From Trachythela sp. YZ-2020 (lineage: Eukaryota > Cnidaria > Anthozoa > Malacalcyonacea > Clavulariidae), in the NCBI GenBank assembly GCA_016169945.1, contig JADLSH010000122.1:62001-126000 (forward strand): a stretch of 64,000 bases of DNA. Reading direction: 5' to 3'. Each line of letters begins with the position of its first letter. The stretch's first letter is position 1. The notes beneath the pieces are model-generated. The model saw nothing but the letters and a program-made list of their open reading frames with translations, ran no database searches and was not told the origin of the DNA. Below are positions 12,201 to 27,200 of this stretch, one piece after another. A program made the translations under genes and the position numbers.

Positions 12201-15200
12201 TTAGAATAGTGTAACTTAATACAGGGGTAGTCTGAAGCCCCGCCCCCCTGGGTCAGGGATTGTGCTGAGTTTAATCTCACCACACGTCACGTGTTCCGAG
12301 GTGGCCAGACATCTTAGAAAGAGGGTAATTTTAAGCTCTCTAATTACAGTGTGAGCGAGGGTGGCACAATGATTGAGAAGCGATTCAATTACTCCTCTCG
12401 GCGATTAGAATAGTGTAACTTAATACAGTGGTAGTCTGAAGCCCCGCCCCTGGGTCAGGGATTGTGCTGAGTTTAATCTCACCACACGTCACGTGTTCGA
12501 GGTGGCCAGACATCTTAGAAAGAGGGTAATTTTAAGCTCTCTAATTACAGTGTGAGTGAGGGTGGCACAATGATTGAGAAGCGATTCAATTACTCCTCTC
12601 GGCGATTAGAATAGTGTAACTTAATACAGGGGTAGTCTGAAGCCCCGCCCCCCTGGGTCAGGGATTGTGCTGAGTTTAATCTCACCACACGTCACGTGTT
12701 CCGAGGTGGCCAGACATCTTAGAAGGAGGGTAATTTTAAGCTCTCTAATTACAGTGTGAGTGAGGGTGGCACAATGATTGAGAAGCGATTCAATTACTCC
12801 TCTCGGCGATTAGAATAGTGTAACTTAATACAGGGTAGTCTGAAGCCCCGCCCCCCTGGGTCAGGGATTGTGCTGAGTTTAATCTCACCACACGTCACGT
12901 GTTCCGAGGTGGCCAGACATCTTAGAAAGAGGGTAATTTTAAGCTCTCTAATTACAGTGTGAGTGAGGGTGGCACAATGATTGAGAAGCGATTCAATTAC
13001 TCCTCTCGGCGATTAGAATAGTGTAACTTAATACAGGGGTAGTCTGAAGCCCCGCCCCCCTGGGTCAGGGATTGTGCTGAGTTTAATCTCACCACACGTC
13101 ACGTGTTCCGAGGTGGCCAGACATCTTAGAAAGAGGGTAATTTTAAGCTCTCTAATTACAGTGTGAGTGAGGGTGGCACAATGATTGAGAAGCGATTCAA
13201 TTACTCCTCTCGGCGATTAGAATAGTGTAACTTAATACAGGGGTAGTCTGAAGCCCCGCCCCCCTGGGTCAGGGATTGTGCTGAGTTTAATCTCACCACA
13301 CGTCACGTGTTCCGAGGTGGCCAGACATCTTAGAAAGAGGGTAATTTTAAGCTCTCTAATTACAGTGTGAGTGAGGGTGGCACAATGATTGAGAAGCGAT
13401 TCAATTACTCCTCTCGGCGATTAGAATAGTGTAACTTAATACAGGGGTAGTCTGAAGCCCCGCCCCCCTGGGTCAGGGATTGTGCTGAGTTTAATCTCAC
13501 CACACGTCACGTGTTCCGAGGTGGCCAGACATCTTAGAAAGAGGGTAATTTTAAGCTCTCTAATTACAGTGTGAGTGAGGGTGGCACAATGATTGAGAAG
13601 CGATTCAATTACTCCTCTCGGCGATTAGAATAGTGTAACTTAATACAGGGTAGTCTGAAGCCCCGCCCCTGGGTCAGGGATTGTGCTGAGTTTAATCTCA
13701 CCACACGTCACGTGTTCCGAGGTGGCCAGACATCTTAGAAAGAGGGTAATTTTAAGCTCTCTAATTACAGTGAGTGAGGTGGCACAATGATTGAGAAGCG
13801 ATTCAATTACTCCTCTCGGCGATTAGAATAGTGTAACTTAATACAGGGGTAGTCTGAAGCCCCGCCCCCCTGGGTCAGGGATTGTGCTGAGTTTAATCTC
13901 ACCACACGTCACGTGTTCCGAGGTGGCCAGACATCTTAGAAAGAGGGTAATTTTAAGCTCTCTAATTACAGTGTGAGTGAGGGTGGCACAATGATTGAGA
14001 AGCGATTCAATTACTCCTCTCGGCGATTAGAATAGTGTAACTTAATACAGGGGTAGTCTGAAGCCCCGCCCCCCTGGGTCAGGGATTGTGCTGAGTTTAA
14101 TCTCACCACACGTCACGTGTTCCGAGGTGGCCAGACATCTTAGAAAGAGGGTAATTTTAAGCTCTCTAATTACAGTGTGAGTGAGGGTGGCACAATGATT
14201 GAGAAGCGATTCAATTACTCCTCTCGGCGATTAGAATAGTGTAACTTAATACAGGGTAGTCTGAAGCCCCGCCCCTGGGTCAGGGATTGTGCTGAGTTTA
14301 ATCTCACCACACGTCACGTGTTCGAGGTGGCCAGACATCTTAGAAAGAGGGTAATTTTAAGCTCTCTAATTACAGTGTGAGTGAGGTGGCACAATGATTG
14401 AGAAGCGATTCAATTACTCCTCTCGGCGATTAGAATAGTGTAACTTAATACAGGGTAGTCTGAAGCCCCGCCCCTGGGTCAGGGATTGTGCTGAGTTTAA
14501 TCTCACCACACGTCACGTGTTCCGAGGTGGCCAGACATCTTAGAAAGAGGGTAATTTTAAGCTCTCTAATTACAGTGTGAGTGAGGGTGGCACAATGATT
14601 GAGAAGCGATTCAATTACTCCTCTCGGCGATTAGAATAGTGTAACTTAATACAGGGTAGTCTGAAGCCCCGCCCCCCTGGGTCAGGGATTGTGCTGAGTT
14701 TAATCTCACCACACGTCACGTGTTCCGAGGTGGCCAGACATCTTAGAAAGAGGGTAATTTTAAGCTCTCTAATTACAGTGTGAGTGAGGGTGGCACAATG
14801 ATTGAGAAGCGATTCAATTACTCCTCTCGGCGATTAGAATAGTGTAACTTAATACAGGGGTAGTCTGAAGCCCCGCCCCCCTGGGTCAGGGATTGTGCTG
14901 AGTTTAATCTCACCACACGTCACGTGTTCGAGGTGGCCAGACATCTTAGAAAGAGGGTAATTTTAAGCTCTCTAATTACAGTGTGAGTGAGGGTGGCACA
15001 ATGATTGAGAAGCGATTCAATTACTCCTCTCGGCGATTAGAATAGTGTAACTTAATACAGGGGTAGTCTGAAGCCCCGCCCCCCTGGGTCAGGGATTGTG
15101 CTGAGTTTAATCTCACCACACGTCACGTGTTCCGAGGTGGCCAGACATCTTAGAAAGAGGGTAATTTTAAGCTCTCTAATTACAGTGTGAGTGAGGTGGC

Positions 15201-18200
15201 ACAATGATTGAGAAGCGATTCAATTACTCCTCTCGGCGATTAGAATAGTGTAACTTAATACAGGGGTAGTCTGAAGCCCCGCCCCCCTGGGTCAGGGATT
15301 GTGCTGAGTTTAATCTCACCACACGTCACGTGTTCCGAGGTGGCCAGACATCTTAGAAAGAGGGTAATTTTAAGCTCTCTAATTACAGTGTGAGTGAGGG
15401 TGGCACAATGATTGAGAAGCGATTCAATTACTCCTCTCGGCGATTAGAATAGTGTAACTTAATACAGGGTAGTCTGAAGCCCCGCCCCTGGGTCAGGGAT
15501 TGTGCTGAGTTTAATCTCACCACACGTCACGTGTTCCGAGGTGGCCAGACATCTTAGAAGAGGGTAATTTTAAGCTCTCTAATTACAGTGTGAGTGAGGT
15601 GGCACAATGATTGAGAAGCGATTCAATTACTCCTCTCGGCGATTAGAATAGTGTAACTTAATACAGGGGTAGTCTGAAGCCCCGCCCCCCTGGGTCAGGG
15701 ATTGTGCTGAGTTTAATCTCACCACACGTCACGTGTTCCGAGGTGGCCAGACATCTTAGAAAGAGGGTAATTTTAAGCTCTCTAATTACAGTGTGAGTGA
15801 GGTGGCACAATGATTGAGAAGCGATTCAATTACTCCTCTCGGCGATTAGAATAGTGTAACTTAATACAGGGTAGTCTGAAGCCCCGCCCCTGGGTCAGGG
15901 ATTGTGCTGAGTTTAATCTCACCACACGTCACGTGTTCGAGGTGGCCAGACATCTTAGAAAGAGGGTAATTTTAAGCTCTCTAATTACAGTGTGAGTGAG
16001 GGTGGCACAATGATTGAGAAGCGATTCAATTACTCCTCTCGGCGATTAGAATAGTGTAACTTAATACAGGGGTAGTCTGAAGCCCCGCCCCCCTGGGTCA
16101 GGGATTGTGCTGAGTTTAATCTCACCACACGTCACGTGTTCCGAGGTGGCCAGACATCTTAGAAAGAGGGTAATTTTAAGCTCTCTAATTACAGTGTGAG
16201 TGAGGGTGGCACAATGATTGAGAAGCGATTCAATTACTCCTCTCGGCGATTAGAATAGTGTAACTTAATACAGGGTAGTCTGAAGCCCCGCCCCTGGGTC
16301 AGGGATTGTGCTGAGTTTAATCTCACCACACGTCACGTGTTCGAGGTGGCCAGACATCTTAGAAAGAGGGTAATTTTAAGCTCTCTAATTACAGTGTGAG
16401 TGAGGGTGGCACAATGATTGAGAAGCGATTCAATTACTCCTCTCGGCGATTAGAATAGTGTAACTTAATACAGGGGTAGTCTGAAGCCCCGCCCCCCTGG
16501 GTCAGGGATTGTGCTGAGTTTAATCTCACCACACGTCACGTGTTCCGAGGTGGCCAGACATCTTAGAAAGAGGGTAATTTTAAGCTCTCTAATTACAGTG
16601 TGAGTGAGGGTGGCACAATGATTGAGAAGCGATTCAATTACTCCTCTCGGCGATTAGAATAGTGTAACTTAATACAGGGTAGTCTGAAGCCCCGCCCCTG
16701 GGTCAGGGATTGTGCTGAGTTTAATCTCACCACACGTCACGTGTTCCGAGGTGGCCAGACATCTTAGAAGAGGGTAATTTTAAGCTCTCTAATTACAGTG
16801 TGAGTGAGGTGGCACAATGATTGAGAAGCGATTCAATTACTCCTCTCGGCGATTAGAATAGTGTAACTTAATACAGGGGTAGTCTGAAGCCCCGCCCCCC
16901 TGGGTCAGGGATTGTGCTGAGTTTAATCTCACCACACGTCACGTGTTCCGAGGTGGCCAGACATCTTAGAAAGAGGGTAATTTTAAGCTCTCTAATTACA
17001 GTGTGAGTGAGGGTGGCACAATGATTGAGAAGCGATTCAATTACTCCTCTCGGCGATTAGAATAGTGTAACTTAATACAGGGTAGTCTGAAGCCCCGCCC
17101 CTGGGTCAGGGATTGTGCTGAGTTTAATCTCACCACACGTCACGTGTTCCGAGGTGGCCAGACATCTTAGAAAGAGGGTAATTTTAAGCTCTCTAATTAC
17201 AGTGTGAGTGAGGGTGGCACAATGATTGAGAAGCGATTCAATTACTCCTCTCGGCGATTAGAATAGTGTAACTTAATACAGGGTAGTCTGAAGCCCCGCC
17301 CCTGGGTCAGGGATTGTGCTGAGTTTAATCTCACCACACGTCACGTGTTCCGAGGTGGCCAGACATCTTAGAAAGAGGGTAATTTTAAGCTCTCTAATTA
17401 CAGTGTGAGTGAGGGTGGCACAATGATTGAGAAGCGATTCAATTACTCCTCTCGGCGATTAGAATAGTGTAACTTAATACAGGGGTAGTCTGAAGCCCCG
17501 CCCCCCTGGGTCAGGGATTGTGCTGAGTTTAATCTCACCACACGTCACGTGTTCCGAGGTGGCCAGACATCTTAGAAAGAGGGTAATTTTAAGCTCTCTA
17601 ATTACAGTGTGAGTGAGGGTGGCACAATGATTGAGAAGCGATTCAATTACTCCTCTCGGCGATTAGAATAGTGTAACTTAATACAGGGGTAGTCTGAAGC
17701 CAAGCACCCCTGGGTCAGGGATTGTGCTGAGTTTAATCTCACCACACGTCACGTGTTCCGAGGTGGCCAGACATCTTAGAAAGAGGGTAATTTTAAGCTC
17801 TCTAATTACAGTGTGAGTGAGGGTGGCACAATGATTGAGAAGCGATTCAATTACTCCTCTCGGCGATTAGAATAGTGTAACTTAATACAGGGGTAGTCTG
17901 AAGCCCCGCCCCCCTGGGTCAGGGATTGTGCTGAGTTTAATCTCACCACACGTCACGTGTTCCGAGGTGGCCAGACATCTTAGAAAGAGGGTAATTTTAA
18001 GCTCTCTAATTACAGTGTGAGTGAGGGTGGCACAATGATTGAGAAGCGATTCAATTACTCCTCTCGGCGATTAGAATAGTGTAACTTAATACAGGGTAGT
18101 CTGAAGCCCCGCCCCTGGGTCAGGGATTGTGCTGAGTTTAATCTCACCACACGTCACGTGTTCCGAGGTGGCCAGACATCTTAGAAAGAGGGTAATTTTA

Positions 18201-21200
18201 AGCTCTCTAATTACAGTGTGAGTGAGGGTGGCACAATGATTGAGAAGCGATTCAATTACTCCTCTCGGCGATTAGAATAGTGTAACTTAATACAGGGTAG
18301 TCTGAAGCCCCGCCCCTGGGTCAGGGATTGTGCTGAGTTTAATCTCACCACACGTCACGTGTTCCGAGGTGGCCAGACATCTTAGAAAGAGGGTAATTTT
18401 AAGCTCTCTAATTACAGTGTGAGTGAGGGTGGCACAATGATTGAGAAGCGATTCAATTACTCCTCTCGGCGATTAGAATAGTGTAACTTAATACAGGGTA
18501 GTCTGAAGCCCCGCCCCTGGGTCAGGGATTGTGCTGAGTTTAATCTCACCACACGTCACGTGTTCCGAGGTGGCCAGACATCTTAGAAAGAGGGTAATTT
18601 TAAGCTCTCTAATTACAGTGTGAGTGAGGGTGGCACAATGATTGAGAAGCGATTCAATTACTCCTCTCGGCGATTAGAATAGTGTAACTTAATACAGGGT
18701 AGTCTGAAGCCCCGCCCCTGGGTCAGGGATTGTGCTGAGTTTAATCTCACCACACGTCACGTGTTCCGAGGTGGCCAGACATCTTAGAAGGAGGGTAATT
18801 TTAAGCTCTCTAATTACAGTGTGAGTGAGGTGGCACAATGATTGAGAAGCGATTCAATTACTCCTCTCGGCGATTAGAATAGTGTAACTTAATACAGGGG
18901 TAGTCTGAAGCCCCGCCCCCCTGGGTCAGGGATTGTGCTGAGTTTAATCTCACCACACGTCACGTGTTCCGAGGTGGCCAGACATCTTAGAAAGAGGGTA
19001 ATTTTAAGCTCTCTAATTACAGTGTGAGTGAGGTGGCACAATGATTGAGAAGCGATTCAATTACTCCTCTCGGCGATTAGAATAGTGTAACTTAATACAG
19101 GGGTAGTCTGAAGCCCCGCCCCCCTGGGTCAGGGATTGTGCTGAGTTTAATCTCACCACACGTCACGTGTTCCGAGGTGGCCAGACATCTTAGAAAGAGG
19201 GTAATTTTAAGCTCTCTAATTACAGTGTGAGTGAGGGTGGCACAATGATTGAGAAGCGATTCAATTACTCCTCTCGGCGATTAGAATAGTGTAACTTAAT
19301 ACAGGGGTAGTCTGAAGCCCCGCCCCCCTGGGTCAGGGATTGTGCTGAGTTTAATCTCACCACACGTCACGTGTTCGAGGTGGCCAGACATCTTAGAAGA
19401 GGGTAATTTTAAGCTCTCTAATTACAGTGTGAGTGAGGGTGGCACAATGATTGAGAAGCGATTCAATTACTCCTCTCGGCGATTAGAATAGTGTAACTTA
19501 ATACAGGGTAGTCTGAAGCCCCGCCCCCCTGGGTCAGGGATTGTGCTGAGTTTAATCTCACCACACGTCACGTGTTCCGAGGTGGCCAGACATCTTAGAA
19601 AGAGGGTAATTTTAAGCTCTCTAATTACAGTGTGAGTGAGGGTGGCACAATGATTGAGAAGCGATTCAATTACTCCTCTCGGCGATTAGAATAGTGTAAC
19701 TTAATACAGGGGTAGTCTGAAGCCCCGCCCCCCTGGGTCAGGGATTGTGCTGAGTTTAATCTCACCACACGTCACGTGTTCGAGGTGGCCAGACATCTTA
19801 GAAAGAGGGTAATTTTAAGCTCTCTAATTACAGTGTGAGTGAGGGTGGCACAATGATTGAGAAGCGATTCAATTACTCCTCTCGGCGATTAGAATAGTGT
19901 AACTTAATACAGGGGTAGTCTGAAGCCCCGCCCCCCTGGGTCAGGGATTGTGCTGAGTTTAATCTCACCACACGTCACGTGTTCCGAGGTGGCCAGACAT
20001 CTTAGAAAGAGGGTAATTTTAAGCTCTCTAATTACAGTGTGAGTGAGGTGGCACAATGATTGAGAAGCGATTCAATTACTCCTCTCGGCGATTAGAATAG
20101 TGTAACTTAATACAGGGGTAGTCTGAAGCCCCGCCCCCCTGGGTCAGGGATTGTGCTGAGTTTAATCTCACCACACGTCACGTGTTCCGAGGTGGCCAGA
20201 CATCTTAGAAAGAGGGTAATTTTAAGCTCTCTAATTACAGTGTGAGTGAGGTGGCACAATGATTGAGAAGCGATTCAATTACTCCTCTCGGCGATTAGAA
20301 TAGTGTAACTTAATACAGGGGTAGTCTGAAGCCCCGCCCCCCTGGGTCAGGGATTGTGCTGAGTTTAATCTCACCACACGTCACGTGTTCCGTGGTTGGC
20401 AGACATCTTAGAATGAGGGTAATTTTAAGCTCTCTAATTACAGTGTGAGCGAGGGTGGCACAATGATTGAGAAGCGATTCAATTACTCCTCTCGGCGATT
20501 AGAATAGTGTAACTTAATACAGGGGTAGTCTGAAGCCCCGCCCCCCTGGGTCAGGGATTGTGCTGAGTTTAATCTCACCACACGTCACGTGTTCGAGGTG
20601 GCCAGACATCTTAGAAAGAGGGTAATTTTAAGCTCTCTAATTACAGTGTGAGGGTGGCACAATGATTGAGAAGCGATTCAATTACTCCTCTCGGCGATTA
20701 GAATAGTGTAACTTAATACAGGGGTAGTCTGAAGCCCCGCCCCCCTGGGTCAGGGATTGTGCTGAGTTTAATCTCACCACACGTCACGTGTTCCGAGGTG
20801 GCCAGACATCTTAGAAAGAGGGTAATTTTAAGCTCTCTAATTACAGTGTGAGTGAGGGTGGCACAATGATTGAGAAGCGATTCAATTACTCCTCTCGGCG
20901 ATTAGAATAGTGTAACTTAATACAGGGTAGTCTGAAGCCCCGCCCCCCTGGGTCAGGGATTGTGCTGAGTTTAATCTCACCACACGTCACGTGTTCCGAG
21001 GTGGCCAGACATCTTAGAAAGAGGGTAATTTTAAGCTCTCTAATTACAGTGTGAGTGAGGGTGGCACAATGATTGAGAAGCGATTCAATTACTCCTCTCG
21101 GCGATTAGAATAGTGTAACTTAATACAGGGGTAGTCTGAAGCCCCGCCCCCCTGGGTCAGGGATTGTGCTGAGTTTAATCTCACCACACGTCACGTGTTC

Positions 21201-24200
21201 GAGGTGGCCAGACATCTTAGAAGAGGGTAATTTTAAGCTCTCTAATTACAGTGTGAGTGAGGGTGGCACAATGATTGAAGCGATTCAATTACTCCTCTCG
21301 GCGATTAGAATAGTGTAACTTAATACAGGGGTAGTCTGAAGCCCCGCCCCCCTGGGTCAGGGATTGTGCTGAGTTTAATCTCACCACACGTCACGTGTTC
21401 CGAGGTGGCCAGACATCTTAGAAAGAGGGTAATTTTAAGCTCTCTAATTACAGTGTGAGTGAGGTGGCACAATGATTGAGAAGCGATTCAATTACTCCTC
21501 TCGGCGATTAGAATAGTGTAACTTAATACAGGGGTAGTCTGAAGCCCCGCCCCCCTGGGTCAGGGATTGTGCTGAGTTTAATCTCACCACACGTCACGTG
21601 TTCGAGGTGGCCAGACATCTTAGAAAGAGGGTAATTTTAAGCTCTCTAATTACAGTGTGAGAGGTGGCACAATGATTGAGAAGCGATTCAATTACTCCTC
21701 TCGGCGATTAGAATAGTGTAACTTAATACAGGGGTAGTCTGAAGCCCCGCCCCCCTGGGTCAGGGATTGTGCTGAGTTTAATCTCACCACACGTCACGTG
21801 TTCGAGGTGGCCAGACATCTTAGAAAGAGGGTAATTTTAAGCTCTCTAATTACAGTGTGGTGAGGGTGGCACAATGATTGAGAAGCGATTCAATTACTCC
21901 TCTCGGCGATTAGAATAGTGTAACTTAATACAGGGGTAGTCTGAAGCCCCGCCCCCCTGGGTCAGGGATTGTGCTGAGTTTAATCTCACCACACGTCACG
22001 TGTTCCGAGGTGGCCAGACATCTTAGAAAGAGGGTAATTTTAAGCTCTCTAATTACAGTGTGAGTGAGGGTGGCACAATGATTGAGAAGCGATTCAATTA
22101 CTCCTCTCGGCGATTAGAATAGTGTAACTTAATACAGGGTAGTCTGAAGCCCCGCCCCTGGGTCAGGGATTGTGCTGAGTTTAATCTCACCACACGTCAC
22201 GTGTTCCGAGGTGGCCAGACATCTTAGAAAGAGGGTAATTTTAAGCTCTCTAATTACAGTGTGAGTGAGGTGGCACAATGATTGAGAAGCGATTCAATTA
22301 CTCCTCTCGGCGATTAGAATAGTGTAACTTAATACAGGGGTAGTCTGAAGCCCCGCCCCCCTGGGTCAGGGATTGTGCTGAGTTTAATCTCACCACACGT
22401 CACGTGTTCCGAGGTGGCCAGACATCTTAGAAAGAGGGTAATTTTAAGCTCTCTAATTACAGTGTGAGTGAGGTGGCACAATGATTGAGAAGCGATTCAA
22501 TTACTCCTCTCGGCGATTAGAATAGTGTAACTTAATACAGGGTAGTCTGAAGCCCCCCTGGGTCAGGGATTGTGCTGAGTTTAATCTCACCACACGTCAC
22601 GTGTTCCGAGGTGGCCAGACATCTTAGAAAGAGGGTAATTTTAAGCTCTCTAATTACCGTGTGATGTAGGGTGGCACAATGATTGAGAAGCGATTCAATT
22701 ACTCCTCTCGGCGATTAGAATAGTGTAACTTAATACAGGGTAGTCTGAAGCCCCGCCCCTGGGTCAGGGATTGTGCTGAGTTTAATCTCACCACACGTCA
22801 CGTGTTCCGAGGTGGCCAGACATCTTAGAAAGAGGGTAATTTAAGCTCTCTAATTACAGTGTGGTGAGGGTGGCACAATGATTGAGAAGCGATTCAATTA
22901 CTCCTCTCGGCGATTAGAATAGTGTAACTTAATACAGGGTAGTCTGAAGCCCCGCCCCTGGGTCAGGGATTGTGCTGAGTTTAATCTCACCACACGTCAC
23001 GTGTTCCGAGGTGGCCAGACATCTTAGAAAGAGGGTAATTTTAAGCTCTCTAATTACAGTGTGAGTGAGGTGGCACAATGATTGAGAAGCGATTCAATTA
23101 CTCCTCTCGGCGATTAGAATAGTGTAACTTAACAATACAGGGGTAGTCTGAAGCCCCGCCCCTGGGTCAGGGATTGTGCTGAGCTTAATCTCACCACACG
23201 TCACGTGTTCCGAGGTGGCCAGACATCTTAGAAAGAGGGTAATTTTAAGCTCTCTAATTACAGTGTGAGTGAGGGTGGCACAATGATTGAGAAGCGATTC
23301 AATTACTCCTCTCGGCGATTAGAATAGTGTAACTTAATACAGGGGTAGTCTGAAGCCCCGCCCCCCTGGGTCAGGGATTGTGCTGAGTTTAATCTCACCA
23401 CACGTCACGTGTTCCGAGGTGGCCAGACATCTTAGAAGAGGGTAATTTTAAGCTCTCTAATTACAGTGTGAGTGAGGGTGGCACAATGATTGAGAAGCGA
23501 TTCAATTACTCCTCTCGGCGATTAGAATAGTGTAACTTAATACAGGGTAGTCTGAAGCCCCGCCCCTGGGTCAGGGATTGTGCTGAGTTTAATCTCACCA
23601 CACGTCACGTGTTCGAGGTGGCCAGACATCTTAGAAGAGGGTAATTTTAAGCTCTCTAATTACAGTGTGAGTGAGGGTGGCACAATGATTGAGAAGCGAT
23701 TCAATTACTCCTCTCGGCGATTAGAATAGTGTAACTTAATACAGGGTAGTCTGAAGCCCCGCCCCTGGGTCAGGGATTGTGCTGAGTTTAATCTCACCAC
23801 ACGTCACGTGTTCCGAGGTGGCCAGACATCTTAGAAAGAGGGTAATTTTAAGCTCTCTAATTACAGTGTGAGTGAGGTGGCACAATGATTGAGAAGCGAT
23901 TCAATTACTCCTCTCGGCGATTAGAATAGTGTAACTTAATACAGGGTAGTCTGAAGCCCCGCCCCTGGGTCAGGGATTGTGCTGAGTTTAATCTCACCAC
24001 ACGTCACGTGTTCCGAGGTGGCCAGACATCTTAGAAAGAGGGTAATTTTAAGCTCTCTAATTACAGTGTGAGTGAGGGTGGCACAATGATTGAGAAGCGA
24101 TTCAATTACTCCTCTCGGCGATTAGAATAGTGTAACTTAATACAGGGGTAGTCTGAAGCCCCGCCCCCCTGGGTCAGGGATTGTGCTGAGTTTAATCTCA

Positions 24201-27200
24201 CCACACGTCACGTGTTCCGAGGTGGCCAGACATCTTAGAAAGAGGGTAATTTTAAGCTCTCTAATTACAGTGTGAGTGAGGTGGCACAATGATTGAGAAG
24301 CGATTCAATTACTCCTCTCGGCGATTAGAATAGTGTAACTTAATACAGGGGTAGTCTGAAGCCCCGCCCTGGGTCAGGGATTGTGCTGAGTTTAATCTCA
24401 CCACACGTCACGTGTTCCGAGGTGGCCAGACATCTTCGAAGAGGGTAATTTTAAGCTCTCTAATTACAGTGTGAGTGAGGGTGGCACAATGATTGAGAAG
24501 CGATTCAATTACTCCTCTCGGCGATTAGAATAGTGTAACTTAATACAGGGTAGTCTGAAGCCCCGCCCCCCTGGGTCAGGGATTGTGCTGAGTTTAATCT
24601 CACCACACGTCACGTGTTCCGAGGTGGCCAGACATCTTAGAAAGAGGGTAATTTTAAGCTCTCTAATTACAGTGTGAGTGAGGGTGGCACAATGATTGAG
24701 AAGCGATTCAATTACTCCTCTCGGCGATTAGAATAGTGTAACTTAATACAGGGTAGTCTGAAGCCCGCCCCTGGGTCAGGGATTGTGCTGAGTTTAATCT
24801 CACCACACGTCACGTGTTCCGAGGTGGCCAGACATCTTAGAAAGAGGGTAATTTTAAGCTCTCTAATTACAGTGTGAGTGAGGGTGGCACAATGATTGAG
24901 AAGCGATTCAATTACTCCTCTCGGCGATTAGAATAGTGTAACTTAATACAGGGGTAGTCTGAAGCCCCGCCCCCCTGGGTCAGGGATTGTGCTGAGTTTA
25001 ATCTCACCACACGTCACGTGTTCCGAGGTGGCCAGACATCTTAGAAAGAGGGTAATTTTAAGCTCTCTAATTACAGTGTGAGTGAGGTGGCACAATGATT
25101 GAGAAGCGATTCAATTACTCCTCTCGGCGATTAGAATAGTGTAACTTAATACAGGGGTAGTCTGAAGCCCCGCCCCCCTGGGTCAGGGATTGTGCTGAGT
25201 TTAATCTCACCACACGTCACGTGTTCGAGGTGGCCAGACATCTTAGAAAGAGGGTAATTTTAAGCTCTCTAATTACAGTGTGAGTGAGGGTGGCACAATG
25301 ATTGAGAAGCGATTCAATTACTCCTCTCGGCGATTAGAATAGTGTAACTTAATACAGGGTAGTCTGAAGCCCCGCCCCTGGGTCAGGGATTGTGCTGAGT
25401 TTAATCTCACCACACGTCACGTGTTCCGAGGTGGCCAGACATCTTAGAAAGAGGGTAATTTTAAGCTCTCTAATTACAGTGTGAGTGAGGGTGGCACAAT
25501 GATTGAGAAGCGATTCAATTACTCCTCTCGGCGATTAGAATAGTGTAACTTAATACAGGGTAGTCTGAAGCCCCGCCCCTGGGTCAGGGATTGTGCTGAG
25601 TTTAATCTCACCACACGTCACGTGTTCCGAGGTGGCCAGACATCTTAGAAAGAGGGTAATTTTAAGCTCTCTAATTACAGTGTGAGTGAGGTGGCACAAT
25701 GATTGAAGCGATTCAATTACTCCTCTCGGCGATTAGAATAGTGTAACTTAATACAGGGGTAGTCTGAAGCCCCGCCCCCCTGGGTCAGGGATTGTGCTGA
25801 GTTTAATCTCACCACACGTCACGTGTTCCGAGGTGGCCAGACATCTTAGAAAGAGGGTAATTTTAAGCTCTCTAATTACAGTGTGAGTGAGGTGGCACAA
25901 TGATTGAGAAGCGATTCAATTACTCCTCTCGGCGATTAGAATAGTGTAACTTAATACAGGGTAGTCTGAAGCCCCGCCCCCCTGGGTCAGGGATTGTGCT
26001 GAGTTTAATCTCACCACACGTCACGTGTTCCGAGGTGGCCAGACATCTTAGAAAGAGGGTAATTTTAAGCTCTCTAATTACAGTGTGAGTGAGGGTGGCA
26101 CAATGATTGAGAAGCGATTCAATTACTCCTCTCGGCGATTAGAATAGTGTAACTTAATACAGGGGTAGTCTGAAGCCCCGCCCTGGAGTCAGGGATTGTG
26201 CTGAGTTTAATCTCACCACACGTCTCGTGTTCGAGGTGGCCAGACATCTTAGAAAGAGGGTAATTTTAAGCTCTCTAATAACAGTGTGAGTGAGGTGGCA
26301 CAATGATTGAGAAGCGATTCAATTACTCCTCTCGGCGATTAGAATAGTGTAACTTAATACAGGGTAGTCTGAGCCCCCCCTGGGTCAGGGATTGTGCTGA
26401 GTTTAATCTCACCACACGTCACGTGTTCGAGGTGGCCAGACATCTTAGAAAGAGGGTAATTTTAAGCTCTCTAATTACAGTGTGAGTGAGGGTGGCACAA
26501 TGATTGAGAAGCGATTCAATTACTCCTCTCGGCGATTAGAATAGTGTAACTTAATACAGGGTAGTCTGAAGCCCCGCCCCCCTGGGTCAGGGATTGTGCT
26601 GAGTTTAATCTCACCACACGTCACGTGTTCCGAGGTGGCCAGACATCTTAGAAAGAGGGTAATTTTAAGCTCTCTAATTACAGTGTGAGTGAGGGTGGCA
26701 CAATGATTGAGAAGCGATTCAATTACTCCTCTCGGCGATTAGAATAGTGTAACTTAATACAGGGTAGTCTGAAGCCCCGCCCCCCTGGGTCAGGGATTGT
26801 GCTGAGTTTAATCTCACCACACGTCACGTGTTCCGAGGTGGCCAGACATCTTAGAAAGAGGGTAATTTTAAGCTCTCTAATTACAGTGTGAGTGAGGGTG
26901 GCACAATGATTGAGAAGCGATTCAATTACTCCTCTCGGCGATTAGAATAGTGTAACTTAATACAGGGGTAGTCTGAAGCCCCGCCCCCCTGGGTCAGGGA
27001 TTGTGCTGAGTTTAATCTCACCACACGTCACGTGTTCCGAGGTGGCCAGACATCTTAGAAAGAGGGTAATTTTAAGCTCTCTAATTACAGTGTGAGCGAG
27101 GGTGGCACAATGATTGAAGCGATTCAATTACTCCTCTCGGCGATTAGAATAGTGTAACTTAATACAGGGTAGTCTGAAGCCCCGCCCCTGGGTCAGGGAT